A stretch of DNA of 64,000 nt. It comes from Nocardioides jensenii JCM 1364 = NBRC 14755. GTDB taxonomy: Bacteria > Actinomycetota > Actinomycetes > Propionibacteriales > Nocardioidaceae. The notes below the pieces were generated by a model. That model had not been told where the DNA came from, searched no databases, and saw only the letters and a program-made list of their open reading frames with translations. Below, one piece after another: positions 1 to 8,273 of this stretch. A program made the translations under genes and the position numbers. Location: positions 146,216 to 210,215 of the forward strand of contig NZ_BCRJ01000004.1 in NCBI RefSeq assembly GCF_001552535.1, in the 5' to 3' direction. Positions within the stretch are counted from its first letter, which is position 1, and each line of letters starts with the position of its first letter.

Positions 1-274
1 TGATCGTCTCGCCATGGCCCGTGGCGACCACGCTCCACCCGCGTCGGAGCTCGTGGTCGAGGTGGTCGACCTCAAGGGCGAGCGGCGACGACCAGCCCAC
101 TGTCCCCAACACCGAGTACGGCGCCGTACGGAACACGATGGCGTCGTCCACGACCACGTAGTTCACCGGCACGATGTGAGGGCCTGTGGGCGTGCACACC
201 GCCACCCTGGCCACCTCCTCGTGCGAGAGCAGTTGGAGGCACTCCTGCTGGGAAAGCTCCCGCGGCATGTCCAT
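1..274 (-). CDS. PPOX-class flavin-binding protein, 3' end outside the window
   Basis: Pyridoxamine 5'-phosphate oxidase-like split-barrel protein that probably binds FMN or F420; substrate unknown. It starts MDMPRELSQQECLQLL at the ATG at 274 and runs off the left edge, so about 91 residues are visible. The segment VAVCTPTGPHIVPVNYVVV is the usual first beta-strands of the family. It is clearly paralogous to the protein at 4641-5081, which has the same PREL start and the VAVCTP-GP-IVPVNY core. It is divergent from a universal stress protein gene, an arrangement repeated at 4641-6160. DosR-like boxes lie in the shared promoter region. Confidence 0.85.
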   Translation of the reverse strand, partial: MDMPRELSQQECLQLLSHEEVARVAVCTPTGPHIVPVNYVVVDDAIVFRTAPYSVLGTVGWSSPLALEVDHLDHELRRGWSVVATGHGETI

Positions 275-358
275 GATGGTCGGCTCCTCTCCTCAACGGG
301 CCAGAGGGACTTCGGGTGTCCCTGACTCCACGCTACGAGCCGGGCCGGGTCAGGCGAA

Positions 359-372
359 GGGGCGAAGGTCCC
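359..372 (-). promoter_or_regulatory. DosR/DevR-like box in the PPOX/Usp divergent promoter
   Basis: Read on the minus strand the site is GGGACCTTCGCCCC. It matches 11 of 14 positions of the mycobacterial DosR core GGGACTWWAGTCCC. It lies 85 bp upstream of the PPOX start and about 105 bp upstream of the Usp start. Binding is inferred from sequence likeness only. Confidence 0.45.
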
Positions 373-427
373 GGCTCCACGCGCGTCCGGCCAGGATCAG
401 TGCCAGGACACGAGGCCCGCGCGTGGA

Positions 428-442
428 GTGACTTTCGCCCCT
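428..442 (+). promoter_or_regulatory. DosR/DevR-like box close to the Usp start
   Basis: The sequence GTGACTTTCGCCCCT matches 11 of 14 core positions of the DosR consensus and ends 34 bp before the Usp start codon. A third sequence nearby (306-322, GGGAC and GTCCC arms 7 bp apart) is the right kind of dyad but has a longer spacer. Confidence 0.45.
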
Positions 443-476
443 GCCCCCGAGGACCTGTCCACGACAGGGTGGGGAC

Positions 477-1343
477 ATGCCCGATCGCATCGCCGACCTG
501 CCCCTGCGCCGCCCCGTCGTCGTGGGGGTGGATGGCTCGAGAAACAACCAGGCAGCCGTCCGGTACGCAGTCGAGGAGGCTGCCGGGACTCGGCGCCCGC
601 TGCTCCTGGTGGCCGTGCTCGACGACACCGGCGATCCCTCGGTTCCCCAGCAGTCGCCGCCCGACTGGACGCTGCTCAACGCCATCGGTCGAAGGGCCAC
701 GAGGCAGCATCCCGACCTGAGGGTGCGCAGCACCCTGGAGTTCGGCGACGTCCCCGCTCGGTTGTTGGACCGGGCGAGGCGCGCGGATCGCCTGGTGATC
801 GGGCAACGTGGGCTCGGCACCTTCGGCCAGCCGATCCTGGGCTCGACCTCCACCGCTGTCGCGGCCCGGTCCGACCGTCCGGTCCTGATCGTTCCGGCCG
901 GTTGGCGCCACGAGGATCGCAGGCGTCACCCCGTGGTGGTGGGCATTGATCCGACTGACCCGGACGATTCCGCAGTGTGTTTTGCCTTCGAGGAGGCCGC
1001 GAGACGGGAGTCCGCTCTCGTGGCGGTGCACGCGTTCGACACCGAGCCCCGGTTGCTCTGGGATCCGGTTCTTGCCGGCCCTGCCCACCGGACCACACAG
1101 ACGTTGGGCGCTCGACACCTCGAAGACGTCGTGGCCACGTTCAGTTCCGTGTTCCCCTCGGTGCCGGTCACCCTCTGCGACGAGAGGAGCGACCCTGCGA
1201 CGATGCTGCTGCGTCGCTCACGCGCGGCCCAACTGCTGGTGCTGGGGAGAGGCCAGCGTCGAACCTTCGGACCTGGGCTCGGCTCCACCTCCCGAGCGGT
1301 GCTCCACTACGTCGAGATACCCGTCGCGGTCATCCCGGGCTGA
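477..1343 (+). CDS. Tandem-domain universal stress protein (UspA family)
   Basis: Cytosolic stress protein of 288 residues with two Usp domains, about residues 12-141 and 151-288. Each begins with a VVVG(V/I)D strand and ends with an ATP-binding loop of the G-x2-G-x9-G-(S/T) type: GQRGLGTFGQPILGST near 109-124 and GRGQRRTFGPGLGSTS near the C-terminus. Both motifs look intact, so ATP binding is likely. Tandem Usp proteins in actinobacteria are often induced by hypoxia or nitric oxide through DosR. The DosR-like boxes just upstream fit that, but regulation is inference. A paralogue lies at 5264-6160. Confidence 0.93.
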   Translation: MPDRIADLPLRRPVVVGVDGSRNNQAAVRYAVEEAAGTRRPLLLVAVLDDTGDPSVPQQSPPDWTLLNAIGRRATRQHPDLRVRSTLEFGDVPARLLDRARRADRLVIGQRGLGTFGQPILGSTSTAVAARSDRPVLIVPAGWRHEDRRRHPVVVGIDPTDPDDSAVCFAFEEAARRESALVAVHAFDTEPRLLWDPVLAGPAHRTTQTLGARHLEDVVATFSSVFPSVPVTLCDERSDPATMLLRRSRAAQLLVLGRGQRRTFGPGLGSTSRAVLHYVEIPVAVIPG

Positions 1344-1404
1344 CCTCGAGGTCACGCCCGACCACGCCCACTCGGCGTCACCAGGCCCACGGACAACCCC
1401 GGAC

Positions 1405-2775
1405 TCAGTCCACCAGCACCTTCTCCTGATAACCGGGGACCACGGCGTTCCAGGCGAGTTCTTCTCGTAGACGCGTCGCGAGTGCCTCGGCCGAGTGCGG
1501 TTCACCGTGGACCACGAAGACTGTGCGGGGCGGCGGAGACGGCCGTAGCCAATCGATCATCTGGGTGGCATCCGCGTGCGCGGAGAAACCCTGGACGTTG
1601 ACGATCTCGGCGCGCACCGGGATGTAGCGACCATGGATCTTGACGGATCGGGCACCGTCGGCGAGCAGCCGCCCACGTGTCCCGGCAACCTGGTACCCCG
1701 TGAGCACGACACTGTTGCGCTGCAGCGGCAACTGATGCTCCAGGTGGTGCAGGACTCGGCCACCCGTGGCCATCCCGGAAGCCGAGACCAGGATGCACGG
1801 GTGGCTCGGATCGTTGAGCTTTCGCGACTCCTCAGTCCCTGCCACGAGCTGCAGCTTGCCAGGGTCGAACGGCTCCGGATCGCTGGCGGCCTCATCGCGG
1901 AAGTCGGTGTCCGTGGCGGTCAGTGCTGCCTGATAGACCCGGAGTGCGCTCAGCGCCATGGGGCTGTCGACGTACACGGGCACGTCCGGCACCTTGCCGG
2001 TCCTGATGAGCCTCTGGATCTCGTGCAGGACCATGGGCGTACGGTCGACGGCGAACGCCGGGAGCAGGGCGACACCGCCACGCCGCAGGGTCCGATCGAG
2101 CGCCCCGGCCAGCTCATCACCGCCGTGACCGTGATGTTGCCGACTGCCGTACGTCGACTCGACGACGAAGTGGTCTGCCCGGCCGGGGTGCTCCGGCGCA
2201 CGCAACAACGGGTGATCCGTGCGGCCGAGATCGCCGCTGAACACCAGACGCGTGGAACCTCTAGTGATGGCTGCGAACGATGATCCCAGGATGTGGCCGG
2301 CGCGGAACAACTCCGCCGAGAACTCACCGCCCAATGGGATCACCTGGTGGCGCACCACCGGTCGGAAGAGCGCGATCGCCTGCTCCGCGTCGGCGCTGTC
2401 GAAGAGCGGCCGGGGGCGTTCATGCTTGGAGAGCCCGGTCGACCGCACCCACCGTGCCTCTTCCTCCTGGAGGTGCGCCGCGTCGCGCAGCACGATCTCA
2501 GCCAGACGCGCCGTGTCCGCCGTGCAGATCACCTGCCCGGCGAAACCCTCGCGTGCCAGGACGGGGAGATACCCGCAGTGATCCAAGTGGGCATGCGTCA
2601 GCACAACTGCGTCGACCGTGGAGGGATCCAGCGGAGGCGGCTCCCAGTTTCGCCGACGCCAGGCGGCCTCACCCTGGAACAGGCCGGCGTCGACCAGGAT
2701 GCGGTGGTCGTCGGCTTCGAGCAGGAACTTGCTCCCGGTGACCGTGCCGGCCGCACCCAGGAAGGACAACGTCAT
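1405..2775 (-). CDS. MBL-fold/beta-CASP RNA-specificity-domain protein
   Basis: Metallo-beta-lactamase-fold hydrolase of 456 residues, of the group with beta-CASP and RMMBL domains (CPSF73/YSH1-like). These are usually zinc-dependent ribonucleases. The sequence starts MTLSFLGAAGTVTGSKFLL, has the zinc motif HAHLDH at residues 61-66, a beta-CASP segment (VDSPMALS) and a late GFSAHAD motif. The ATG at 2775 is preferred because it precedes the conserved first strand; an in-frame ATG at 2787 is the alternative. It diverges from the ABC operon at 2910 and shares a promoter region containing a DosR-like box. Confidence 0.9.
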   Translation of the reverse strand: MTLSFLGAAGTVTGSKFLLEADDHRILVDAGLFQGEAAWRRRNWEPPPLDPSTVDAVVLTHAHLDHCGYLPVLAREGFAGQVICTADTARLAEIVLRDAAHLQEEEARWVRSTGLSKHERPRPLFDSADAEQAIALFRPVVRHQVIPLGGEFSAELFRAGHILGSSFAAITRGSTRLVFSGDLGRTDHPLLRAPEHPGRADHFVVESTYGSRQHHGHGGDELAGALDRTLRRGGVALLPAFAVDRTPMVLHEIQRLIRTGKVPDVPVYVDSPMALSALRVYQAALTATDTDFRDEAASDPEPFDPGKLQLVAGTEESRKLNDPSHPCILVSASGMATGGRVLHHLEHQLPLQRNSVVLTGYQVAGTRGRLLADGARSVKIHGRYIPVRAEIVNVQGFSAHADATQMIDWLRPSPPPRTVFVVHGEPHSAEALATRLREELAWNAVVPGYQEKVLVD

Positions 2776-2845
2776 GGAGCTTCTCATGTGCCGATGTTGC
2801 TCCAGGGTCTTGATGGCTCGGCAGCGGCGATGGTCAGGGATGCAC

Positions 2846-2860
2846 AGGACCTTGGGCCCT
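2846..2860 (+). promoter_or_regulatory. DosR/DevR-like box between the MBL gene and the ABC operon
   Basis: AGGACCTTGGGCCCT matches 10 of 14 core positions of the DosR consensus. It lies 50 bp before the ABC ATPase start and about 70 bp upstream of the divergent MBL start. It shares the GGACCTT arm with the boxes at 359-372 and 5164-5177. Confidence 0.4.
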
Positions 2861-2909
2861 CCCCGGCACAGGTCGCTGTTCCATATCGTGACGTGGGAAG
2901 GGAGGCACC

Positions 2910-3875
2910 GTGGACAAGACCCCTGCCATTGCGACACACGGCCTGACCAAGGACTTCGGGAAGCGGCGTGCGGTGCACGTCCTGGACCTCGTCGTCCCAC
3001 CTGGCATCGTGTTCGGCTACCTCGGCCCCAACGGCGCAGGGAAGACAACGACCATCAAGCTCCTCGCCGGGCTCTACCGCCCTACCGCGGGCCAGGCCCT
3101 TGTCTTCGGCCACGAAGTCACGTCCGATCGCGATCGCGTCCAAGGGATGATCGGCTACCTTCCCGGGGACTTCACCGGGTACGCCGACCAGACAGGCGGA
3201 CAGTTTCTCCACCTGATCGGGTCACTTCGCGGAGGTGTGAACCCAGCCCGGGTCTTGCAACTCGCAGAACGATTCGAGGTCGACCTCGGGCGACGTCTTG
3301 GCACGCTGTCTCATGGCAACCGGCAGAAGATCGGGATCATCCAGGCCTTCATGAACCAGCCACCACTCCTTGTCCTGGACGAACCCACCCAGGGCCTGGA
3401 TCCCCTCATGCAGCGGGAGTTCCTGGCGCTCGTGCGAGAGGTTCGCGCCCAAGGACAGACGGTGCTGCTCTCCTCCCATGTGCTGGCCGAGGTGGAAGCC
3501 GTGGCCGATCAGATCGGCATCCTGAAGGACGGCCGACTGCTGACCACGCTCACGATGGAAGAGCTCCACGCGGGTGCGCGTCGCAGCATTGATCTCACGT
3601 TCGAACGCTCGGTTCCCGAAGCCGACCTCCGACGCACCACCGGGGTCAAGGATGTACAGGTCCACGACCGGACCGCCCACCTGTCCGTCACCGGTTCGAC
3701 GGCCGACCTCCTGCGGGTGGCCGCACCCCACGGCATCGTCCGCCTCGTGACCCATGAGACAGACCTGGCCGACACCTTCCTCGACTTCTACGAGAACGGA
3801 TGGGAGGACTCTGATGCGCAACGTCTTTCAGAAGGCGCTGTGGGACCAACGCCGCAACCTTCCGTTCTGGGCTAG
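2910..3875 (+). CDS. ABC-2 type transporter, ATP-binding protein
   Basis: Cytosolic ATPase of 321 residues powering the membrane protein encoded next. Walker A is GPNGAGKTT near residue 39. The signature is a non-standard LSHGNRQK. Walker B is LLVLDEPTQGLDP, followed by the H-loop SSHV. Residues beyond about 220 form the accessory C-terminal domain usual in this family. The GTG start follows a GGGAGG ribosome site at 6-7 nt. The 3' end overlaps the permease gene by 62 bp, so the two are translationally linked. The substrate cannot be told from sequence; the location in the stress island is the only hint. Confidence 0.92.
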   Translation: MDKTPAIATHGLTKDFGKRRAVHVLDLVVPPGIVFGYLGPNGAGKTTTIKLLAGLYRPTAGQALVFGHEVTSDRDRVQGMIGYLPGDFTGYADQTGGQFLHLIGSLRGGVNPARVLQLAERFEVDLGRRLGTLSHGNRQKIGIIQAFMNQPPLLVLDEPTQGLDPLMQREFLALVREVRAQGQTVLLSSHVLAEVEAVADQIGILKDGRLLTTLTMEELHAGARRSIDLTFERSVPEADLRRTTGVKDVQVHDRTAHLSVTGSTADLLRVAAPHGIVRLVTHETDLADTFLDFYENGWEDSDAQRLSEGAVGPTPQPSVLG

Positions 3876-4608
3876 CGGCGTCGCGTTGGTCGTCCTGCTG
3901 GAGGCGGCGCTGTGGCCGTCGATGTCAGACATGGCCAGCCTCGACGACTACCTTCAGGACCTCCCGCCGGCCCTGCGTGAGGTGTTCTCCCTTGACCAGA
4001 TGGCCACCGGCTCAGGATTCCTCAACGCCGAGCTCTTCACTTTGGTCCTGCCCATGATCTTTCTTGTCTTCGCGATCAACCGCGGGGCGCGCATGGTTGC
4101 CGGTGAGGAGGAGGCGGGAACGCTCGACCTGCTCCTGGTCACCCCGCTCTCGACCACGCGCCTGCTGGTGCAAGAGGCAGCTGCCCTCACCCTCAGCATC
4201 ATCGCACTCGGAGCCGCGGTCTTCGGCGCAACCATGGTTGGCGGCCGGCTCTTCGGCCTCGGCATCTCCGTCGCCGCTGCGGTTGTGGGCGCAACGGCTC
4301 TGGTACTGCTCGGTGTGGAGTTCGGAATTCTCGCACTGGTGATCGGTGCCCTCACCGGGCGGCGAGGACTGGCGATCGGCGCGCCCACAGCGCTGGTCAT
4401 GGCGGCCTATCTCCTGTTCGTCGCCGGTGCACTTGTCGACGGGCTCGCCGCCTGGCGCGGGTTCTCTCCCTTCGACCAGGCCCTGCACTCCGGGCCGCTG
4501 TCACCTCAGGTCCCTGCGTCCTTCGCGTGGCTGGTGCTGCCGCCTCTCCTGGCGCTCCTCGTTGCACTGCCCCTCTGGTCGCGCCGCGACATCGGCACGG
4601 CCCGCTGA
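3814..4608 (+). CDS. ABC-2 type transporter permease
   Basis: Integral membrane protein of 264 residues with about six hydrophobic segments: one near residues 18-34, then paired helices from about 72 to the C-terminus. The cytoplasmic GEEEAGTLDLLL segment after the second helix is the coupling-helix motif typical of ABC-2 exporters. I chose the ATG at 3814 (MRNVFQKALWDQRR) because a GGGAGG ribosome site lies just before it and the upstream reading lies inside the ATPase gene. With 2910-3875 it forms a complete exporter of unknown cargo. Confidence 0.9.
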   Translation: MRNVFQKALWDQRRNLPFWASGVALVVLLEAALWPSMSDMASLDDYLQDLPPALREVFSLDQMATGSGFLNAELFTLVLPMIFLVFAINRGARMVAGEEEAGTLDLLLVTPLSTTRLLVQEAAALTLSIIALGAAVFGATMVGGRLFGLGISVAAAVVGATALVLLGVEFGILALVIGALTGRRGLAIGAPTALVMAAYLLFVAGALVDGLAAWRGFSPFDQALHSGPLSPQVPASFAWLVLPPLLALLVALPLWSRRDIGTAR

Positions 4609-4640
4609 ACCGCATGCCACTCATACGGTCAGTGGGCGAG

Positions 4641-5081
4641 TCAGACGGTGCGACGAACCGGCGCTTCCTCCTGCGGGGTCCAGTGGACCCCGATCCGTCG
4701 ACCGGTCACGGAGACGGGGTACAGCCGTATGTGGAGCAATCGGGTGCCTCCGGCCCACGGCCTCGGCTCCCACACTCGGCGGATGGCCTCCAGGGTCTCG
4801 GGGTCATCGATGGCCTCCCCCGTCCCGACCGCGACCACGCTCCACCCCCGGTGGCGTTCATAGTCGAGCTGGTCGATCTCGAAGGCCAGGGACGCCAGCG
4901 GGGCCAGCTGGCCCAGGATCGAGTCCGGGTCGGTTCTGAAGACGATGTCGCCTTCCACCACGGCGTAGTTCACCGGGACGATGCGCGGCCCGTCGGGCGT
5001 GCAGACGGCCACCCGGCCGACCACCCCCGCCGCCAACAGGTCCCGGCACTTCTCCGTGGTCAGTTCGCGGGGCACGTTCAC
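4641..5081 (-). CDS. PPOX-class flavin-binding protein (second copy)
   Basis: Pyridoxamine 5'-phosphate oxidase-like split-barrel protein of 146 residues that probably binds FMN or F420; the substrate is unknown. The GTG start at 5081 follows GGAGGAG at 7 nt and gives the N-terminus VNVPRELTTEKC. This aligns directly with the paralogue at the left edge of the window. The conserved core is VAVCTPDGPRIVPVNY. It is divergent from the Usp gene at 5264. The repeated PPOX/Usp arrangement indicates duplication of a two-gene unit, with the MBL and ABC genes between the copies. Confidence 0.9.
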   Translation of the reverse strand: MNVPRELTTEKCRDLLAAGVVGRVAVCTPDGPRIVPVNYAVVEGDIVFRTDPDSILGQLAPLASLAFEIDQLDYERHRGWSVVAVGTGEAIDDPETLEAIRRVWEPRPWAGGTRLLHIRLYPVSVTGRRIGVHWTPQEEAPVRRTV

Positions 5082-5163
5082 TGGGTGGCTCCTCCTGCAG
5101 GGGTCGGCACACCTGAGCCCGACCTGGCCTTTCCACGGTAGGAGCGTTCGTGTGTCCCGAGCA

Positions 5164-5199
5164 GTGTCGAAGGTCCCGGGAAGCGGGACGGCCGGCCCT
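5164..5199. promoter_or_regulatory. Pair of DosR/DevR-like boxes in the second PPOX/Usp promoter
   Basis: Two sites lie side by side. Positions 5164-5177 on minus read GGGACCTTCGACAC (10 of 14 core matches). Positions 5185-5199 on plus read GGGACGGCCGGCCCT (9 of 14, but strongly palindromic). They occupy the place equivalent to the boxes in the first PPOX/Usp promoter. Each is weak alone; the repeated placement is the evidence. Confidence 0.35.
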
Positions 5200-5263
5200 G
5201 CCCCGGGTGGGCCGCAGGCAGACATGCTGAAGCCGAGACACCGCACCCTGCGAGGAGACCACC

Positions 5264-6160
5264 ATGGACGTCAGTTCCACACGACAGGCACACGCGCGCT
5301 CGGCCCTCGAGGCCCGTCCCCTCCTGGTCGGCGTCAGCCCCGACGGCCGCTCGGCATCGGCCGTGGTCTGGGCCGTCCAGGAGGCGGAACAGACCGGACA
5401 GCTGGTGCGGCTCGTGACCGCCGTGGACGCGAGCGAGGTCGAGCCCGTGGAGCAGTCCGGCCACGACCTCTCCGTCCTGGCCCGGCGCCTCGCACTGGGT
5501 CAGGTGCAGTCACAACGCGTGGTCGGCCCGGTTGCGGCGACACTCCTCGCGGCCACCGCGGACGCCGAACTGCTGGTCATCGGCCACCGCGGCCTGGGAC
5601 GGGTGGCGCGGGCGATCACCCGCGGCACCTCGGCCCAGGTCGCAACCGGCTCCCCGGTGCCGGTGGTGGTGGTCCCCGAAGCGTGGATACAACCGCGATT
5701 CGCGGCGGCGCCGATCGTGCTCGGGCTGTCTCCCGACGTGGGCGAGGGCCAGGACCCGGAAGCTCCGGCACTCGCGTTCGCCTTCGCTCGTGCGGACAAC
5801 CTGCAGGTGCCGTTGACGATCGTCTGCGCCTGGCAGGTTCCGCCCGTGCTGGCGTACGACGCAGAGGCGATCTCCCTGTACGAGCAGGCGACCAGGGAAG
5901 CCCTGGAGACCAGGCTGGAACCGTGGCTCGAGCGTTTCCCGGAGGTGAGGACGACCCTGTCCTGCGGCGACGTCACACCGGAGACGGCCCTGCTCCGCGC
6001 CGCGCGCCACGCCCAGTTGACCGTCGTCGGACGCACTCGTGCCAGCGGTCTCGGTCGTCATGGACTCGGCGCGACCGTGCGAGGGCTCCTGCAGCACACG
6101 GAGTGCCCGGTTGCCGTCGTGCCCTGGCTCCGATCCGGCACCTCTCCCGGTGTCGGCTGA
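5264..6160 (+). CDS. Tandem-domain universal stress protein (second copy)
   Basis: Cytosolic UspA-family protein of 298 residues with two domains, about residues 20-145 and 150-298. ATP-loop motifs are GHRGLGRVARAITRGTS in domain 1 and GRTRASGLGRHGLGATVRG in domain 2. The second has irregular spacing, so nucleotide binding there is less certain. The ATG at 5264 follows GGAG at about 6 nt. It is a paralogue of 477-1343 and, like it, is divergent from a PPOX gene. Confidence 0.92.
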   Translation: MDVSSTRQAHARSALEARPLLVGVSPDGRSASAVVWAVQEAEQTGQLVRLVTAVDASEVEPVEQSGHDLSVLARRLALGQVQSQRVVGPVAATLLAATADAELLVIGHRGLGRVARAITRGTSAQVATGSPVPVVVVPEAWIQPRFAAAPIVLGLSPDVGEGQDPEAPALAFAFARADNLQVPLTIVCAWQVPPVLAYDAEAISLYEQATREALETRLEPWLERFPEVRTTLSCGDVTPETALLRAARHAQLTVVGRTRASGLGRHGLGATVRGLLQHTECPVAVVPWLRSGTSPGVG

Positions 6161-6262
6161 CCGCCACCCGAGCGGGGTCGCAAGGTCACGGGCGCCCGTG
6201 CTCGACGGAGAACAGCGGCACCGCCTGGGTTTGATCCCCGAGGACGAGGCAACACTGGCGCC

Positions 6263-7210
6263 ATGGACGCCTCGAAACCCGCCGTCTCCGACCACGAACG
6301 AGTCATGGACCCCGTCGCAAGACAGCTCAACGCGGCGTTCCTCGCCGGGCTGGTGCTGCTGGTCCCGGTCCGTGGCGCCCTGGGCACGACGACGTACAAC
6401 GCCCTGTTCTACTGGTTCGTCGGTGGAGTCGTCGTCATCGTCGCCTACGCGTTCGTGCTGCGAGCCTCGAAGGTTCCGCAGGCCGTCGGCACCGCGCTGA
6501 CCATGTCCGGTGTGTTCGCGGTCGCCGTCGTGATCGCACTGGCGATCGTGGGCAGCCTCGGAGACCCCGGCAGCGACACCACGGTGTCACTGATGGCGGG
6601 GCTCCCGGCTGCTGCCGTTGCCGCTCCCCTGTCCACCGCAATGATCGGACGCACCGGGGAGCATGCCGGAGGGACCGCCTTCGGCGTCGTTGCCTGCGTC
6701 CTCGGCTTCACCATCGCGTTCAGTGCCGGCCCGTCCATCGGGGAGCAGCTCGACGACGCCCGCGACGACGCTGCGGACATCAAGGCATTCGAGGACTCGG
6801 GCCTGTCGCCGTACGTGCCTGAGCTCGACGGCATGGTTCCTGAATACGAAGGCACCACCGTGCGGACGTCCCAGGGCGGCGGACGAGAGGTGGTGGGCTA
6901 CAACGTGAGGTACGAGCAGGAGTCCAGCAGCAACTGGGATGCCGCCTACATCACCCTCAGCGTCAGCCATCCGCAGGGACCGGCCTGCGAAGAGATCGAG
7001 GGTCACCTCGAGTGTCGTGAGGGTGACGGGTACGTCGTCACCGAACGGGACGGCGTCGCCGACACGGTGAGCGCCGAGCGCGACTACGTGCGCCTGACGG
7101 CGAAACTCCGTGAGGGCACCGGTGACGTGCCCGACGTGGAGGCGATCGGTGAGGCGCTCGCCTCCGCGGATGAGGTCGAGTGGGACGACGTCGTCGACCT
7201 CAGGAAGTAG
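6263..7210 (+). CDS. Uncharacterised membrane protein with a C-terminal soluble domain
   Basis: Protein of 315 residues that I do not recognise. Five hydrophobic segments can be seen, near residues 24-40, 46-66, 78-98, 106-126 and 138-157. They are followed by a hydrophilic, acidic domain of about 155 residues with two cysteines (PACEEIEGHLEC) that could form a disulfide if the domain is extracytoplasmic. An AACACT hexamer lies 6 nt before the ATG, consistent with a leaderless start. Its 3' end overlaps the convergent gene at 7200 by 11 bp. No function is assigned. Confidence 0.75.
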   Translation: MDASKPAVSDHERVMDPVARQLNAAFLAGLVLLVPVRGALGTTTYNALFYWFVGGVVVIVAYAFVLRASKVPQAVGTALTMSGVFAVAVVIALAIVGSLGDPGSDTTVSLMAGLPAAAVAAPLSTAMIGRTGEHAGGTAFGVVACVLGFTIAFSAGPSIGEQLDDARDDAADIKAFEDSGLSPYVPELDGMVPEYEGTTVRTSQGGGREVVGYNVRYEQESSSNWDAAYITLSVSHPQGPACEEIEGHLECREGDGYVVTERDGVADTVSAERDYVRLTAKLREGTGDVPDVEAIGEALASADEVEWDDVVDLRK

Positions 7211-8186
7211 CGGGTGCCTGGCTGGTCCTGATCTCACCCAGCCGACGACGCTCCCGATAGTTCAGCGCGGCCATCGCGAGCGCGAAGGCCCAGAGGGGCC
7301 ACAGCAGCTGCGGCAGGAAGATGAGTGGGGCAGCCAGCAGGTCGGTTCGCTCCTCCTTGTCCATGAGGGCCACGCCGACGAAGATCGCCCGCGAGGCCAC
7401 CGCGACGAGTGCGGCGACCACGAGAGCGGGGATCACCGCGAAGCCGACCGGCACGCGACGGTCCGCCAGTCCCGGCACCCATCGCGGGAATCGTTCGCCC
7501 CAGGGGCGCACCAGCCCGATCGTGAGCCAGGCGCCGCCGGTGGACGCGGCGGCGAGCCCGAGACCGGCCCACAGGATCGCGCCCTCGAACCCGTCGAAGC
7601 CCGGCACCTGGAGGAACATGAAGACTCGAGAGAGCGCGTAGGCCAGTGGCGCCTCGACCGCGATCATCGTCCACTGGTGGGTACGCCGAGCGACGCCGGC
7701 CAGCGGATCCTCGCCAGGCCGCACTGCCGGTCGCCAACTGCGCAGCACGGTCCACGCGAGCACCATGGCGGCGCTGGCCGTCAGCCCCTGCACGAGCAAC
7801 CCTGGAGAGAGCAGGATGTCCAGCTTGTCCAGGTCGCCCATCGCCACGAAGACCAACCCGACGGGCAGATAACCGGCCACCATGAGCAGGGTGTGGTCCA
7901 GGGTGAGCAGGCCGAGTACGGCGCCGACGGTCATCACCCGACGAGCCGGCCTCGGGTCCGTGCCGGGGCGCCCCAGGGCCGCCCCGCCGGCCAGCAGCAG
8001 TCCGAAACCCACCAGCACGCACCAGACGTTGGCCCACGTGCTGCTCATCGGGAGCAGGCTCTCGCCGAGGTTGTCCGAGTCATCGGCCAGCGGGTTCACC
8101 CGGTCGGCCAGCCAGGGCACCACGCCCGACGTGATGAGGGCTGCGCCGCCGAAGAAGGGAGTGAGTCGAGTCAGAGTTCGTTTCAT
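7200..8186 (-). CDS. Uncharacterised polytopic membrane protein
   Basis: Hydrophobic protein of 328 residues with roughly eight predicted membrane segments and short loops. It belongs to no family I can name. The ATG at 8186 (MKRTLTRLTPFFGG) is preferred because a positively charged start followed directly by a helix is typical; an in-frame ATG at 8210 would add 8 residues. It lies 87 bp downstream of the response regulator at 8274 in the same direction. It may therefore be co-transcribed with that two-component system as sensor partner or target. That link is positional only. Confidence 0.7.
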   Translation of the reverse strand: MKRTLTRLTPFFGGAALITSGVVPWLADRVNPLADDSDNLGESLLPMSSTWANVWCVLVGFGLLLAGGAALGRPGTDPRPARRVMTVGAVLGLLTLDHTLLMVAGYLPVGLVFVAMGDLDKLDILLSPGLLVQGLTASAAMVLAWTVLRSWRPAVRPGEDPLAGVARRTHQWTMIAVEAPLAYALSRVFMFLQVPGFDGFEGAILWAGLGLAAASTGGAWLTIGLVRPWGERFPRWVPGLADRRVPVGFAVIPALVVAALVAVASRAIFVGVALMDKEERTDLLAAPLIFLPQLLWPLWAFALAMAALNYRERRRLGEIRTSQAPATS

Positions 8187-8273
8187 GTCTCGATCGTTTC
8201 CCGGCGACATCGCCCGGGGCGTCCGGCAAAGGTGCCGTCCGACTCCACCGAATGGTGGAATCCGCCGAGCTGC

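Noticed and set aside
306..322. GGGAC and GTCCC arms as a further DosR box
   Set aside because: The dyad is perfect at the arms, but the spacer is 7 bp instead of 4; it is mentioned with the neighbouring box only.
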